A stretch of 44,153 nt of DNA from an uncultured Eubacteriales bacterium (GTDB lineage Bacteria; Bacillota; Clostridia; Oscillospirales; Oscillospiraceae): NCBI GenBank assembly GCA_934572535.1, contig CAKTLJ010000015.1, forward strand, positions 1-44,153, written 5' to 3'. The translations under genes were made by a program, and so were the position numbers. Shown here piece after piece: positions 1 through 6,434 of this stretch. Under the pieces are notes generated by a model. The model did not search any database and was not told the DNA's origin. It saw nothing but the letters and a program-made list of their open reading frames with translations. Position 1 is the first letter of the stretch, and every line of letters starts with the position of its first letter.

Positions 1-962
1 CTGGTATTTTTCCAGTAACTCGCCGGCTTGGTTTTTGGATTCTTCTGCAAATCCCGCAGATAGTTCATCACATCCCAGGGACAGTAGACATCCAGCTCCC
101 CGAAGTGATAGCCGTCGTACCAAGCCTTCACATCTTCAGCGTGGTCCGTCTGGTCTGCGTCGATCAGAATTTGGTCTGCCTCTTCCTGTGTGAAACCGAA
201 GTATTCGTTCAGATGGGAGGAAGAAATCGTATCTGAAACAAAGTTGTTGGTCCCGGTAAAAATGCTCTCTTTCGCGATGCGTAAGCAACCCGTAATGACA
301 GCAAAACGCATCGCGTCGTTGTCTTTCAACGCTGTACTCAGCATTCCCCGAATAATTTCCAGCATCTCTGCATAATACCCGTTGGCGCTGGCCTTAGCGA
401 TGGGCACGTCATACTCATCGAGCAGCAGGATCACCGGCTTACCATAGTATCCCCACATCAGCTTCATCAGCAGTGCAATCGACGTTTTCAACATCGCATC
501 TGTGGGGTTGCCGCTGACCTCGTCTGCCAGCTGTTCAAAAACTCTTCGGTCATTTTCCCTGACCTGCGGCCCCTCCAACAAGTAGCCGTGGTCATTATAG
601 ATCTCTGCGATTCGATTGAGAAGCATCTCCTTGGCAGACGCAAAGGTCAGCCCGTTTACATCTTTGAAGGTCAGGAATAGCACCGGCCACTGATTCATCC
701 ACTCATCACACAAGTCTGTATCCTCAGCGATCTTCAACCCCTGAAACATCGCCTTACTGTCCTTGCGGATGTCGAAAAAGTGCGCGAGCATACTCATCGC
801 CATGGTTTTCCCGAAGCGTCGGGGGCGAGTGATGAGGGTCACTTCTGCTGTCTCCTCTTCCAGCAGATCGGAGATCAGCTTCGTCTTATCGACGTAGTAA
901 TACTTTCGATCCCGAATTTTTGCAAAGTCGGAGATGCCAACGGGGATGTTCAGCTTTTTCAT
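1..962 (-). CDS. AAA-ATPase-like protein (DUF1703 family), C-terminus cut off by window edge
   Basis: The reverse-strand reading frame opens at the ATG at 962-960, seven bases after a GAGGAG ribosome binding site, and runs off the left edge after about 320 residues. The N-terminal half matches the AAA-ATPase_like family whose members usually end in a PD-(D/E)XK nuclease-like domain; that part lies outside the window. Visible motifs are YYYVDKT near residue 21, a Walker A variant RPRRFGKT at 46-53, a Walker B segment LLLDEYDVP near 179-187, the ITGCLRIAKES block, and the WYDGYHFG block near the cut. The family is very common as scattered copies in Clostridia and Bacteroidetes; its function is not established. 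The gene is visibly less GC-rich than the rest of the window, which suggests recent acquisition. The family assignment is firm; any role is unknown. Confidence 0.85.
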   Translation of the reverse strand, partial: MKKLNIPVGISDFAKIRDRKYYYVDKTKLISDLLEEETAEVTLITRPRRFGKTMAMSMLAHFFDIRKDSKAMFQGLKIAEDTDLCDEWMNQWPVLFLTFKDVNGLTFASAKEMLLNRIAEIYNDHGYLLEGPQVRENDRRVFEQLADEVSGNPTDAMLKTSIALLMKLMWGYYGKPVILLLDEYDVPIAKASANGYYAEMLEIIRGMLSTALKDNDAMRFAVITGCLRIAKESIFTGTNNFVSDTISSSHLNEYFGFTQEEADQILIDADQTDHAEDVKAWYDGYHFGELDVYCPWDVMNYLRDLQKNPKTKPASYWKNT

Positions 963-1002
963 AGGCGATGCTCCTCTCTGTTTAGAGTTTTTGCTTGCCT
1001 GT

Positions 1003-1031
1003 ATGATACCATGTCACCCTATCATTTACAA
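1003..1031 (-). promoter_or_regulatory. Promoter of the AAA-ATPase-like gene
   Basis: On the minus strand, TTGTAA (1031-1026) and TATCAT (1008-1003) are 17 bases apart, 40 bases upstream of the start codon. Confidence 0.6.
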
Positions 1032-1134
1032 CTATTTTACACTAAGTGATGCGGAACCCCAGATGCTGAGTTCATAATTTTTCTGTATCCCGAATTCTGT
1101 CCGCTATCTTTCATAAATGCTATATTTTACCCCG

Positions 1135-1155
1135 TTGGGGTCAAATTGGGGTCAA
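1135..1155. repeat. Tandem direct repeat of TTGGGGTCAA
   Basis: The ten-base unit TTGGGGTCAA occurs at 1135-1144 and again at 1146-1155, one helical turn apart, in the AT-rich gap between the AAA-ATPase-like gene and the tRNA pair. Read on the plus strand in one frame it would end a short open stretch with LPRWGQIGVNIS and a stop at 1163. It may be a protein-binding repeat or a remnant of a gene end. Apart from this repeat, the promoter at 1003-1031 and the tRNA terminator, I see nothing in 963-1243. Confidence 0.5.
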
Positions 1156-1204
1156 CATTTCATAATTGGATACCCGGTCATCTAGTATTTTTCCGTATAT
1201 GTAA

Positions 1205-1242
1205 AAAAACGTTCTGTTTTCGGATGAAAACAGAACGTTTTT
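1205..1242 (-). terminator. Intrinsic terminator of the tRNA-Leu/tRNA-fMet unit
   Basis: A perfect 17-base-pair hairpin (1205-1221 with 1226-1242, GGAT loop on the plus strand) lies two bases beyond the tRNA-fMet CCA end. On the minus strand its 3' arm ends in a run of T. Confidence 0.85.
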
Positions 1243-1243
1243 A

Positions 1244-1319
1244 TGGTTGCGGAGACAGGACTTGAACCTGCGGCCTCCGGGTTATGAGCCCGACGAGCTA
1301 CCAACTGCTCTACTCCGCG
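1244..1319 (-). tRNA. tRNA-fMet (anticodon CAT), initiator
   Basis: A complete 76-base cloverleaf with encoded CCA (1246-1244). The anticodon loop CTCATAA sits on a stem with three consecutive G-C pairs (GGG/CCC). The first acceptor position is an unpaired C1 opposite A72, and the D stem has an A11-U24 pair. These three features mark bacterial initiator tRNA, so this is formyl-methionine tRNA rather than elongator tRNA-Met or tRNA-Ile(CAT). It lies three bases from tRNA-Leu and shares its promoter and terminator. Confidence 0.92.
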
Positions 1320-1322
1320 ATA

Positions 1323-1409
1323 TGGTGCCGGAGACCGGGGTCGAACCGGCACGGGATCACTCCCATGGGATTTTAAGTCCCAGGCGTCTGCCAATTCCGC
1401 CACTCCGGC
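1323..1409 (-). tRNA. tRNA-Leu (anticodon TAA)
   Basis: An 87-base class II tRNA with a long variable arm, encoded CCA (1325-1323), acceptor stem GCCGGAG/CTCCGGC and anticodon loop CTTAAAA on a TGGGA/TCCCA stem, which reads UUA leucine codons. It is the first gene of a two-tRNA unit. Confidence 0.95.
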
Positions 1410-1444
1410 ATTTCCAGCGGTCACGCACTCTCTAGCGCTTGATT

Positions 1445-1473
1445 AATATATCATATCTCAGCGCCCTTGTCAA
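1445..1473 (-). promoter_or_regulatory. tRNA operon promoter
   Basis: A consensus TTGACA box (minus strand, 1473-1468), a 17-base spacer and TATATT (1450-1445) lie 36 bases upstream of tRNA-Leu. This is a near-ideal sigma-70-type promoter, as expected for tRNA genes. Confidence 0.8.
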
Positions 1474-1532
1474 GAAGAAATTTTATTTTTTCTGAATTTT
1501 TTATCCGCCGGGCTCTCCTCCCCATCCCTTGC

Positions 1533-1561
1533 TTGCCAAGGTCTTCGCTTTTCGCTATACT
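1533..1561 (+). promoter_or_regulatory. Promoter of the barnase-barstar operon
   Basis: TTGCCA (1533-1538), a 17-base spacer and TATACT (1556-1561) lie 28 bases before the ribonuclease start codon. Confidence 0.65.
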
Positions 1562-1589
1562 GGTCTCAAACGAACAGGAGGATCTCAAC

Positions 1590-2060
1590 ATGAAAAAACG
1601 GCTTTCGGCTTGTCTCCTCGCCATCGTGTCGCTGTTCCTGGTCTTTACCCTGACCGGATGCAGCAACGCAAACCTCGGCGTGACCATTTTTGTCTCGACC
1701 CCAGACGCCGTCATCGACGAGAACGGCAGCTACACCACCAAGGAAGACGTCGCCCTCTATCTCGACACCTACGGTCAGCTTCCCGACAACTTCATCACCA
1801 AAAAGGAAGCCCAGGCGCTGGGTTGGGAGGGCGGCGCGCTGGAGCCCTACGCCCCCGGGATGTGCATCGGCGGCGACTACTTTGGCAATTACGAAGGGCT
1901 GCTGCCCGAAACGGACACGCGCGAATACCACGAGTGCGACATTGACACCCTGGGCGCTGACAGCCGCGGCGCGAAGCGCATCGTCTACTCCAACGACGGC
2001 CTGATCTACTACACCGAAGACCACTACAACTCCTTCGACCTGCTCTATGGGGAGGAATGA
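1590..2060 (+). CDS. Barnase-type guanyl-specific ribonuclease, predicted lipoprotein
   Basis: A 156-residue protein starting at the ATG eight bases after AGGAGG. Residues 1-24 form a lipoprotein signal with lipobox LTGC (Cys24), so the mature enzyme should be anchored outside the cell membrane. Residues 52-155 align with Bacillus barnase: LPDNFITKKEAQALGW, GGDYFGN, and the catalytic set. The barnase residues Lys27, Glu73, Arg83, Arg87 and His102 correspond here to Lys71, Glu115, Arg126, Arg130 and His145, so the enzyme should cut single-stranded RNA after G. The position of barnase Arg59 is Tyr101. The next gene is a barstar-type inhibitor whose start lies just past this stop. Family, catalytic residues and lipobox are read directly; surface anchoring and a defensive or nutritional role are inferred. 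Confidence 0.92.
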   Translation: MKKRLSACLLAIVSLFLVFTLTGCSNANLGVTIFVSTPDAVIDENGSYTTKEDVALYLDTYGQLPDNFITKKEAQALGWEGGALEPYAPGMCIGGDYFGNYEGLLPETDTREYHECDIDTLGADSRGAKRIVYSNDGLIYYTEDHYNSFDLLYGEE

Positions 2061-2062
2061 CC

Positions 2063-2320
2063 ATGCGCTCCCTCCTCTTAGACGGAAGAACGCTTGGGGA
2101 TCAGGCAGCCCTCCACCCCCTGCTGGCCCAGGCGCTCTCCTTCCCGAGCTGGTACGGCGGCAACCTGGACGCCCTCTTTGACTGTCTCACGGGCCTCAGA
2201 GAGGAGGTCTCCATCACCCTTCGGGCGCTGGACGAGCTGACCCCCTATGCCCAGAGGGTCGTCAAGGTCCTCCAGGCCGCCGCCCAGGAAAATCCGCACC
2301 TCCATCTGCACACGGACTGA
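2063..2320 (+). CDS. Barstar-type ribonuclease inhibitor
   Basis: An 85-residue cytoplasmic protein. An ATG at 2057 overlaps the ribonuclease stop, but it lies one base after GGAGG; the ATG at 2063 is seven bases after that site and is preferred. The barstar helix that plugs the barnase active site is clear in SWYGGNLDALFDCLTG: barstar Asp35 and Asp39 correspond to Asp36 and Asp40, while barstar Trp38 is Phe39. Length matches barstar (about 90 residues). It should bind any ribonuclease precursor that folds in the cytoplasm and protect the cell. Co-translation with the ribonuclease, with its ribosome binding site inside the end of that gene, fits an inhibitor made with its target. Confidence 0.9.
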   Translation: MRSLLLDGRTLGDQAALHPLLAQALSFPSWYGGNLDALFDCLTGLREEVSITLRALDELTPYAQRVVKVLQAAAQENPHLHLHTD

Positions 2321-2328
2321 CACACGGG

Positions 2329-2355
2329 GCTGCCTCGCACAGAGGCAGCTCTTCT
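2329..2355 (+). terminator. Likely intrinsic terminator after barstar
   Basis: An eight-base-pair stem GCTGCCTC/GAGGCAGC (2329-2336 with 2342-2349) is followed by a T/C-rich tail, nine bases after the barstar stop. Confidence 0.6.
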
Positions 2356-2394
2356 CTCTCCAAAATTCGTGCACATACTTCTCCCCCTTCCGCG

Positions 2395-2414
2395 TATACT
2401 GGGATGTATATCCC
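2395..2414 (+). promoter_or_regulatory. Possible -10 box and small palindrome before the 37-residue gene
   Basis: TATACT at 2395-2400 would serve as a -10 box, though no good -35 box sits 16-18 bases upstream. It abuts the inverted repeat GGGAT/ATCCC (2401-2405 with 2410-2414), which could be an operator. Confidence 0.35.
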
Positions 2415-2434
2415 TTTGGGAAGGAGGTCATACC

Positions 2435-2548
2435 ATGGCAGAGAACGACGCCCGACGGCTCCCGCCGCCGCCCGTTCCGGAACCGCAGGATCTGGACGAT
2501 ATGATTTTTCGCTGGGAATCCGATGTTCCTACCGTCAGCGACCGCTGA
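2435..2548 (+). CDS. Small proline-rich protein of 37 residues, unknown function
   Basis: An ATG at 2435 follows a full-strength AAGGAGGT site (2421-2428) with a six-base gap, and opens a 37-residue frame that stops at 2546-2548. The product is MAENDARR, then a proline run LPPPPVPEPQ, then an acidic C-terminal half containing DLDDMIFRW. It has no membrane segment or recognisable domain. It lies after the barstar terminator and before the prfB promoter, with its own possible -10 box. The ribosome binding site, compact fit and lack of any competing gene support a real small gene; I do not recognise it and assign no function. Confidence 0.55.
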   Translation: MAENDARRLPPPPVPEPQDLDDMIFRWESDVPTVSDR

Positions 2549-2583
2549 TGGGAACAATCGTCGGGTTTTCCCGGCGTTTTCCC

Positions 2584-2612
2584 TTTACAGGAAAGAAAAA
2601 ATCAGATATAAT
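2584..2612 (+). promoter_or_regulatory. prfB promoter
   Basis: TTTACA (2584-2589), a 17-base A-rich spacer and a perfect TATAAT (2607-2612), 56 bases before the prfB start. Confidence 0.75.
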
Positions 2613-2668
2613 AAAGTGCTACATGACGATATTTTTAATCAAGACTAAAGAATGCGAGTGATTGAAAG

Positions 2669-3790
2669 ATGCTTCAATTTGACGAATATAAGGTCAAGCT
2701 CAACAACCTTCTCCCCCAGCTGGACGAATTGGAACAGGCTCTGAACCTGGAAAGCACCGCCCGCGAGGTGGACTTCCTCGAAGCGCAGAGCTCTGCCGAC
2801 GGCTTTTGGGACAACCCCGAGAAATCCCAAAAGATCCTGCAAAAGCTCAAGCAGCTGAAAAACAAGCTGGAATCCCAGGAAAAGCGCCGCGCTGCCTGGG
2901 ATGACATGATGGTCATGTGCGAGATGGGCAACGAGGAGGAGGACGAGTCCTTCCTGCCGGAACTGGAGTCCGAGTACGCTGCCCTCATCGAGAACATGGA
3001 GTCCGCCAAGCTCCAGACCCTTCTGACCGGTGAGTACGACGCCTCCAACGCCATCCTGGCCTTCCACGCGGGGGCCGGGGGCACGGAGGCCCAGGACTGG
3101 GCCCAGATGCTCTACCGCATGTACACCCACTGGGCGGAGCGCCACGGCTTTACCTACAAGATCATGGACTACCAGGAGGGCGACGAGGCCGGCCTGAAAT
3201 CCGCCACCATTATGATCGAGGGCGAAAACGCCTACGGCTACCTCCGGGGCGAGCACGGCGTCCACCGCCTGGTCCGCGTGTCCCCCTTCGACGCCAACGC
3301 GCGCCGCCAGACCTCCTTCGCCTCCGTGGAGGTCATGCCCGACCTGCCCGAAGACGTGGAGGTGGAGATCCGGCCCGAGGACATCGAAATGCAGGTCTAC
3401 CGCGCCAGCGGCGCAGGCGGCCAGCACGTCAACAAGACCTCCTCCGCCGTTCGTCTGATCCACACCCCCACCGGCGTGGTGGTGTCCTGCCAGACCGAGC
3501 GAAGCCAGTTCCAGAACAAGGACAACTGCATGAAGATGCTCCGCGCCAAGCTGGTGGAGCTGCAAATGCAGGAGAAGGCCGAGAAGATCTCCGACCTCAA
3601 GGGCGTGCAGCTGAAGATCGAATGGGGCAGCCAGATCCGCTCCTATGTCTTCATGCCCTACACCCTGGTGAAGGACACCCGCACGGCGTATGAGACCAGC
3701 AACGTCAACGCGGTCATGGACGGCGAGATCGACGGCTTCATCAACGCCTACCTGACCGCCCAGGCCACCGGCAACTGGGCCACCAAGTAA
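2669..3790 (+). CDS. prfB: Peptide chain release factor 2
   Basis: A 373-residue class I release factor that recognises UGA and UAA and triggers peptide release on the ribosome. The stop-codon-reading tripeptide SPF is in VRVSPFDANARRQTSF and the peptidyl-tRNA hydrolysis motif GGQ in SGAGGQHVNKTSSAV; the SPF makes it RF2 rather than RF1. In most bacteria prfB has an in-frame UGA near codon 25 that is passed by a programmed +1 frameshift. Here the whole protein lies in one frame, and the equivalent site reads ALNLES with sense codons, so that feedback control is absent. The ribosome binding site is weak. The gene is monocistronic, with its own promoter and terminator. Confidence 0.97.
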   Translation: MLQFDEYKVKLNNLLPQLDELEQALNLESTAREVDFLEAQSSADGFWDNPEKSQKILQKLKQLKNKLESQEKRRAAWDDMMVMCEMGNEEEDESFLPELESEYAALIENMESAKLQTLLTGEYDASNAILAFHAGAGGTEAQDWAQMLYRMYTHWAERHGFTYKIMDYQEGDEAGLKSATIMIEGENAYGYLRGEHGVHRLVRVSPFDANARRQTSFASVEVMPDLPEDVEVEIRPEDIEMQVYRASGAGGQHVNKTSSAVRLIHTPTGVVVSCQTERSQFQNKDNCMKMLRAKLVELQMQEKAEKISDLKGVQLKIEWGSQIRSYVFMPYTLVKDTRTAYETSNVNAVMDGEIDGFINAYLTAQATGNWATK

Positions 3791-3817
3791 GCGCCCGCGC
3801 TTTCGACCCTGTGCTGA

Positions 3818-3860
3818 AAAATATCCTTTGGGCCCTGTCCAAAGGATATTTTTTTCTTTT
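3818..3860 (+). terminator. prfB terminator
   Basis: A 14-base-pair hairpin (3818-3831 with 3839-3852) ends in a long T run. Confidence 0.9.
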
Positions 3861-3883
3861 TTCCAAAATCAGCGGGAAATCTA

Positions 3884-3912
3884 TTGACTTTTTTGCTTTT
3901 TGGTGTTAAAGT
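3884..3912 (+). promoter_or_regulatory. Promoter of the sodium/solute symporter
   Basis: TTGACT (3884-3889), a 17-base spacer and TAAAGT (3907-3912), 42 bases before the ATG. Confidence 0.65.
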
Positions 3913-3954
3913 TTGAAAGCGTTGAAGCTTTATTCCCTGAATGGAGGTCTTCCC

Positions 3955-5493
3955 ATGAAACTCGCGCTTCTGATCCTTTACTTTGCCGTCATGGTGTTCA
4001 TCGGGCTCTACTGCCGCAAGCACGCCACTGACGTCAACAGCTTCGTCCTGGGCGGCCGCTCCGTGGGGCCCTGGCTCACCGCCTTTGCCTACGGCACCTC
4101 CTACTTCTCCGCCGTGGTCTTCGTCGGCTACGCCGGTCAGTTCGGCTGGCGGTTCGGCATCGCCGCCACCTGGGCGGGCATTGGCAACGCCCTCATCGGC
4201 TCTCTGCTGGCCTGGGCGGTCTTGGGCCGCCGGACCCGCATCATGACCCAGCACTTCAACGCCGCCACCATGCCTCAGTTCTTCGGAGAGCGGTTCCAGA
4301 GCAAGAACCTGAAGATCGGCGCATCCATCATCGTCTTCATCTTCCTCATCCCCTACACCGCGTCCCTCTTTAACGGTCTGTCCCGGCTGTTCGGCATGGC
4401 CTTCCACATCGACTATACCATCTGCATCATTCTCATGGGCGTCCTCACGGGGATCTACGTCATCGCCGGTGGCTACATGGCCACCGCCATCAACGACTTC
4501 ATCCAGGGCTGCATCATGCTGGTGGGCATCTGCGTGGTCATCGCCGCAGTCCTCAACAGCCACGGCGGCTTTATGGAGGCCCTCAAGGGCCTGGCGCAGG
4601 TCGCCGACCCGGAAACCGTCCACGGCGACGTGCCCGGTATCTTCGCCTCCTTCTTCGGTCCCGACCCCATCAACCTGCTGGGCGTGGTCATCCTCACCAG
4701 CCTGGGCACCTGGGGCCTGCCCCAGATGGTCCAGAAGTTTTACGCCATCAAGTCCGAGCAGGCCATCCACAAGGGCACCGTCATCTCCACCCTCTTCGCC
4801 TTCGTGGTGGCCGGTGGCTGCTACTTCCTGGGCGGCTTCGGCCGGCTCTTCTCCGACAAGATCGACATCGCCGCTGATGGCTATGACTCCATCATCCCCA
4901 CCATGCTCTCCGATCTGCCGGACCTGCTCATCGCCGTGCTCGTGATCCTGGTCCTCTCGGCCTCCATGTCCACCCTGTCCTCCCTGGTCATCGCTTCCTC
5001 CTCCACCCTGACCATCGACCTGCTGAAGGACAACCTCATCAAGAACATGAGCGACAAGAAGACGATCTTCATCCTGCGCTGCTTCATCATGGTCTTCGTC
5101 CTGATCTCCATGGTCATCGCCATCGTCCAGTACAAGCAGTCCATCAGCTTCATCGCCCAGCTCATGGGCGTGTCCTGGGGCGCGCTGGCCGGTGCCTTCC
5201 TGGCCCCCTTCCTCTACAGCCTGTACTGGAAAAAGGTCACCAAGGCCGCCTGCTGCGTCAACTTCCTCTTCGGCGCGGGCATCATGATCCTGAATCTGGT
5301 CTGCCGCCCCCTCTTCCCCACCCTGCTCCAGTCCCCCATCAACTGCGGCGCCTTCGCCATGCTGGCCGGACTGGTCATCGTCCCGGTCGTCAGCCTCTTC
5401 ACCAAAGCGCCCGACCAGAAGATCGTGGGAGAGGCCTTCGCCTGCTACGACATAAAATCTCCCGTCTCTCAGAAAAACGCGCTGAGCGACTGA
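3955..5493 (+). CDS. Sodium:solute symporter family (SSS) permease
   Basis: A 512-residue integral membrane protein with about 13 hydrophobic segments, of the SSS family that includes PutP and PanF. The ATG at 3955 is chosen because GGAGGT lies six bases before it; an earlier in-frame ATG at 3913 has no ribosome binding site and gives an untypical N-terminus. Family marks are the conserved N-terminal block GGRSVGPWLTAFAYGTSYFS and the serine/threonine-rich helix SASMSTLSSLV, which in the family carries the Na+ site. The substrate cannot be read from sequence; an organic acid or amino acid is likely. It is monocistronic, with its own promoter and a very GC-rich terminator. Confidence 0.9.
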   Translation: MKLALLILYFAVMVFIGLYCRKHATDVNSFVLGGRSVGPWLTAFAYGTSYFSAVVFVGYAGQFGWRFGIAATWAGIGNALIGSLLAWAVLGRRTRIMTQHFNAATMPQFFGERFQSKNLKIGASIIVFIFLIPYTASLFNGLSRLFGMAFHIDYTICIILMGVLTGIYVIAGGYMATAINDFIQGCIMLVGICVVIAAVLNSHGGFMEALKGLAQVADPETVHGDVPGIFASFFGPDPINLLGVVILTSLGTWGLPQMVQKFYAIKSEQAIHKGTVISTLFAFVVAGGCYFLGGFGRLFSDKIDIAADGYDSIIPTMLSDLPDLLIAVLVILVLSASMSTLSSLVIASSSTLTIDLLKDNLIKNMSDKKTIFILRCFIMVFVLISMVIAIVQYKQSISFIAQLMGVSWGALAGAFLAPFLYSLYWKKVTKAACCVNFLFGAGIMILNLVCRPLFPTLLQSPINCGAFAMLAGLVIVPVVSLFTKAPDQKIVGEAFACYDIKSPVSQKNALSD

Positions 5494-5510
5494 GTCCTTC
5501 TTCCAACAAG

Positions 5511-5557
5511 CCCCGCCCCCGCCCGGAGTGTTCTCCAAGCGGGGGCGGGGTGTTTTT
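5511..5557 (+). terminator. Terminator of the symporter gene
   Basis: A perfect 12-base-pair GC stem (5511-5522 with 5539-5550) is followed by TGTTTTT. Confidence 0.9.
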
Positions 5558-5569
5558 CCTGCAACGCAA

Positions 5570-5599
5570 CACAGCCCGGCGCGTTCGCGCCGGGCTGTG
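5570..5599. repeat. Perfect palindrome, left boundary of intergenic repeat
   Basis: The 14-base arms CACAGCCCGGCGCG (5570-5583) and its complement (5586-5599) form an almost loop-less hairpin. A 27-base part of it (5573-5599) is repeated exactly in the same orientation at 5804-5830, so the two copies bracket the repeat element between them. Confidence 0.85.
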
Positions 5600-5601
5600 T
5601 C

Positions 5602-5801
5602 TGTCAAAAAAAGCCTCGCAGAGTTCGCGGCCCGCAGGCCGCGAAAACAGCGCGATCATGTTCTCCGGCGGCGTGTACGTCGGAGAACATACTGCTCAGG
5701 CCGCAAGTGTGGGGCATTTGCGCCAGCGGCGCACAGGACCTGCGCGCCGCGGCCTGCCATCTCTCCCTCTGTCGGAAAAGGCTTTGCCTTTTTCGACAAG
5801 C
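5602..5801. repeat. Intergenic palindrome-rich repeat, long copy
   Basis: Both ends of this 200-base stretch match, in inverted orientation, the shorter element at 24829-24936. The shared outer parts start with TGTCAAAAAAAGCCTCGCAG and end with GCCTTTTTCGACAAG. Inside are hairpins at 5624-5632/5637-5645 and 5658-5667/5681-5690 (ten perfect pairs), plus AAAAGGC/GCCTTTT near the right end. Relative to the other copy this one carries about 86 extra bases (about 5636-5721), including the 5658-5690 hairpin. It codes for nothing convincing; open frames across it repeat an SPARSRRAV string only because they read the palindromes. It occupies most of the gap 5494-5846. Confidence 0.8.
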
Positions 5802-5803
5802 TA

Positions 5804-5830
5804 AGCCCGGCGCGTTCGCGCCGGGCTGTG
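5804..5830. repeat. Palindrome, right boundary of repeat and likely iorB 3' hairpin
   Basis: Eleven-base arms (5804-5814 with 5817-5827). It is the second exact copy of the 27-base palindromic unit seen at 5573-5599. It lies 17 bases downstream of the iorB stop on the minus strand and may end or stabilise the ior transcript, although no strong T run follows. Confidence 0.75.
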
Positions 5831-5846
5831 GGGTTTGCTTCGCTTG

Positions 5847-6422
5847 TTATCCCTGCTGACCCAGGGCGAAGGCCTTCTTGTTCAGCTCCAGGACCTTGGG
5901 GGGGACGTTGGCCTCCAGGGAGGCCTGCCAGGCCTCGGGGGCGATGTCCGTGAAGTAGTGGGACAGGCGGCCCATGAGGACCATGTTCACCGCCTTGGGG
6001 GAGCCGGCCTCTTCAGCCAGGGCCAGGCAGTCCATGGCATCCACCTGGATGCCCTTGGCCCGCATCTTCTCCACCAGGTTCTCCGGGTACTTGGCCAGGC
6101 CCGCAATGACGGGCATGGGCTCCATCTGCTGGGTGTTGGTGACGATGCGGCCGGTGGGCTTGAGGTACTCGATCCACCGGGCTGCCTCCAGCAGCTCGAA
6201 GGAGACGATGTAGTCGGCCTCCCCCTTGTCGATGATGGGAGAGTAGACCTTGTCGCCAAAGCGGACATAGGTGACCACGCTGCCGCCGCGCTGGCTCATG
6301 CCGTGGACCTCAGAGACCTTTACGTCATACCCGGCGTTCACCAGCAGGTGTCCCAGCATCTTGGAGGCCAGAAGAGAACCCTGGCCACCCACGCCGACGA
6401 TCATAATGTTTACCGTTTCCAT
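5847..6422 (-). CDS. iorB: Indolepyruvate:ferredoxin oxidoreductase, beta subunit
   Basis: A 191-residue subunit of the enzyme that oxidatively decarboxylates aryl-pyruvates (indolepyruvate, phenylpyruvate, hydroxyphenylpyruvate) with CoA to aryl-acetyl-CoA, reducing ferredoxin; the reaction can also run in reverse. The N-terminus IMIVGVGGQGSLLASK and the SEVHGMSQRGGSV block are hallmarks of the gamma-type domain of 2-oxoacid:ferredoxin oxidoreductases. It starts 12 bases after iorA with an AAGGAGGA site, so the two subunits are co-translated. Last gene of the minus-strand operon. Family assignment is firm; the preferred aryl substrate is not visible. Confidence 0.95.
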   Translation of the reverse strand: METVNIMIVGVGGQGSLLASKMLGHLLVNAGYDVKVSEVHGMSQRGGSVVTYVRFGDKVYSPIIDKGEADYIVSFELLEAARWIEYLKPTGRIVTNTQQMEPMPVIAGLAKYPENLVEKMRAKGIQVDAMDCLALAEEAGSPKAVNMVLMGRLSHYFTDIAPEAWQASLEANVPPKVLELNKKAFALGQQG

Positions 6423-6434
6423 GCGTCTTCCTCC

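Noticed and set aside
1182..1435. Open frames on both strands over the tRNA pair
   Set aside because: They read the tRNA sequences; the cloverleaf structures and CCA ends are decisive.
3748..5607. A 619-codon minus-strand open frame antisense to the symporter gene
   Set aside because: It is a composition shadow of the GC-rich gene on the other strand: rich in Gly, Asp and His, with no domain. The symporter frame has clear family motifs and signals.
5528..5953. A 141-codon open frame over the intergenic repeat
   Set aside because: Its repeated SPARSRRAV string comes from the palindromic units; there is no ribosome binding site and it runs into iorB antisense.
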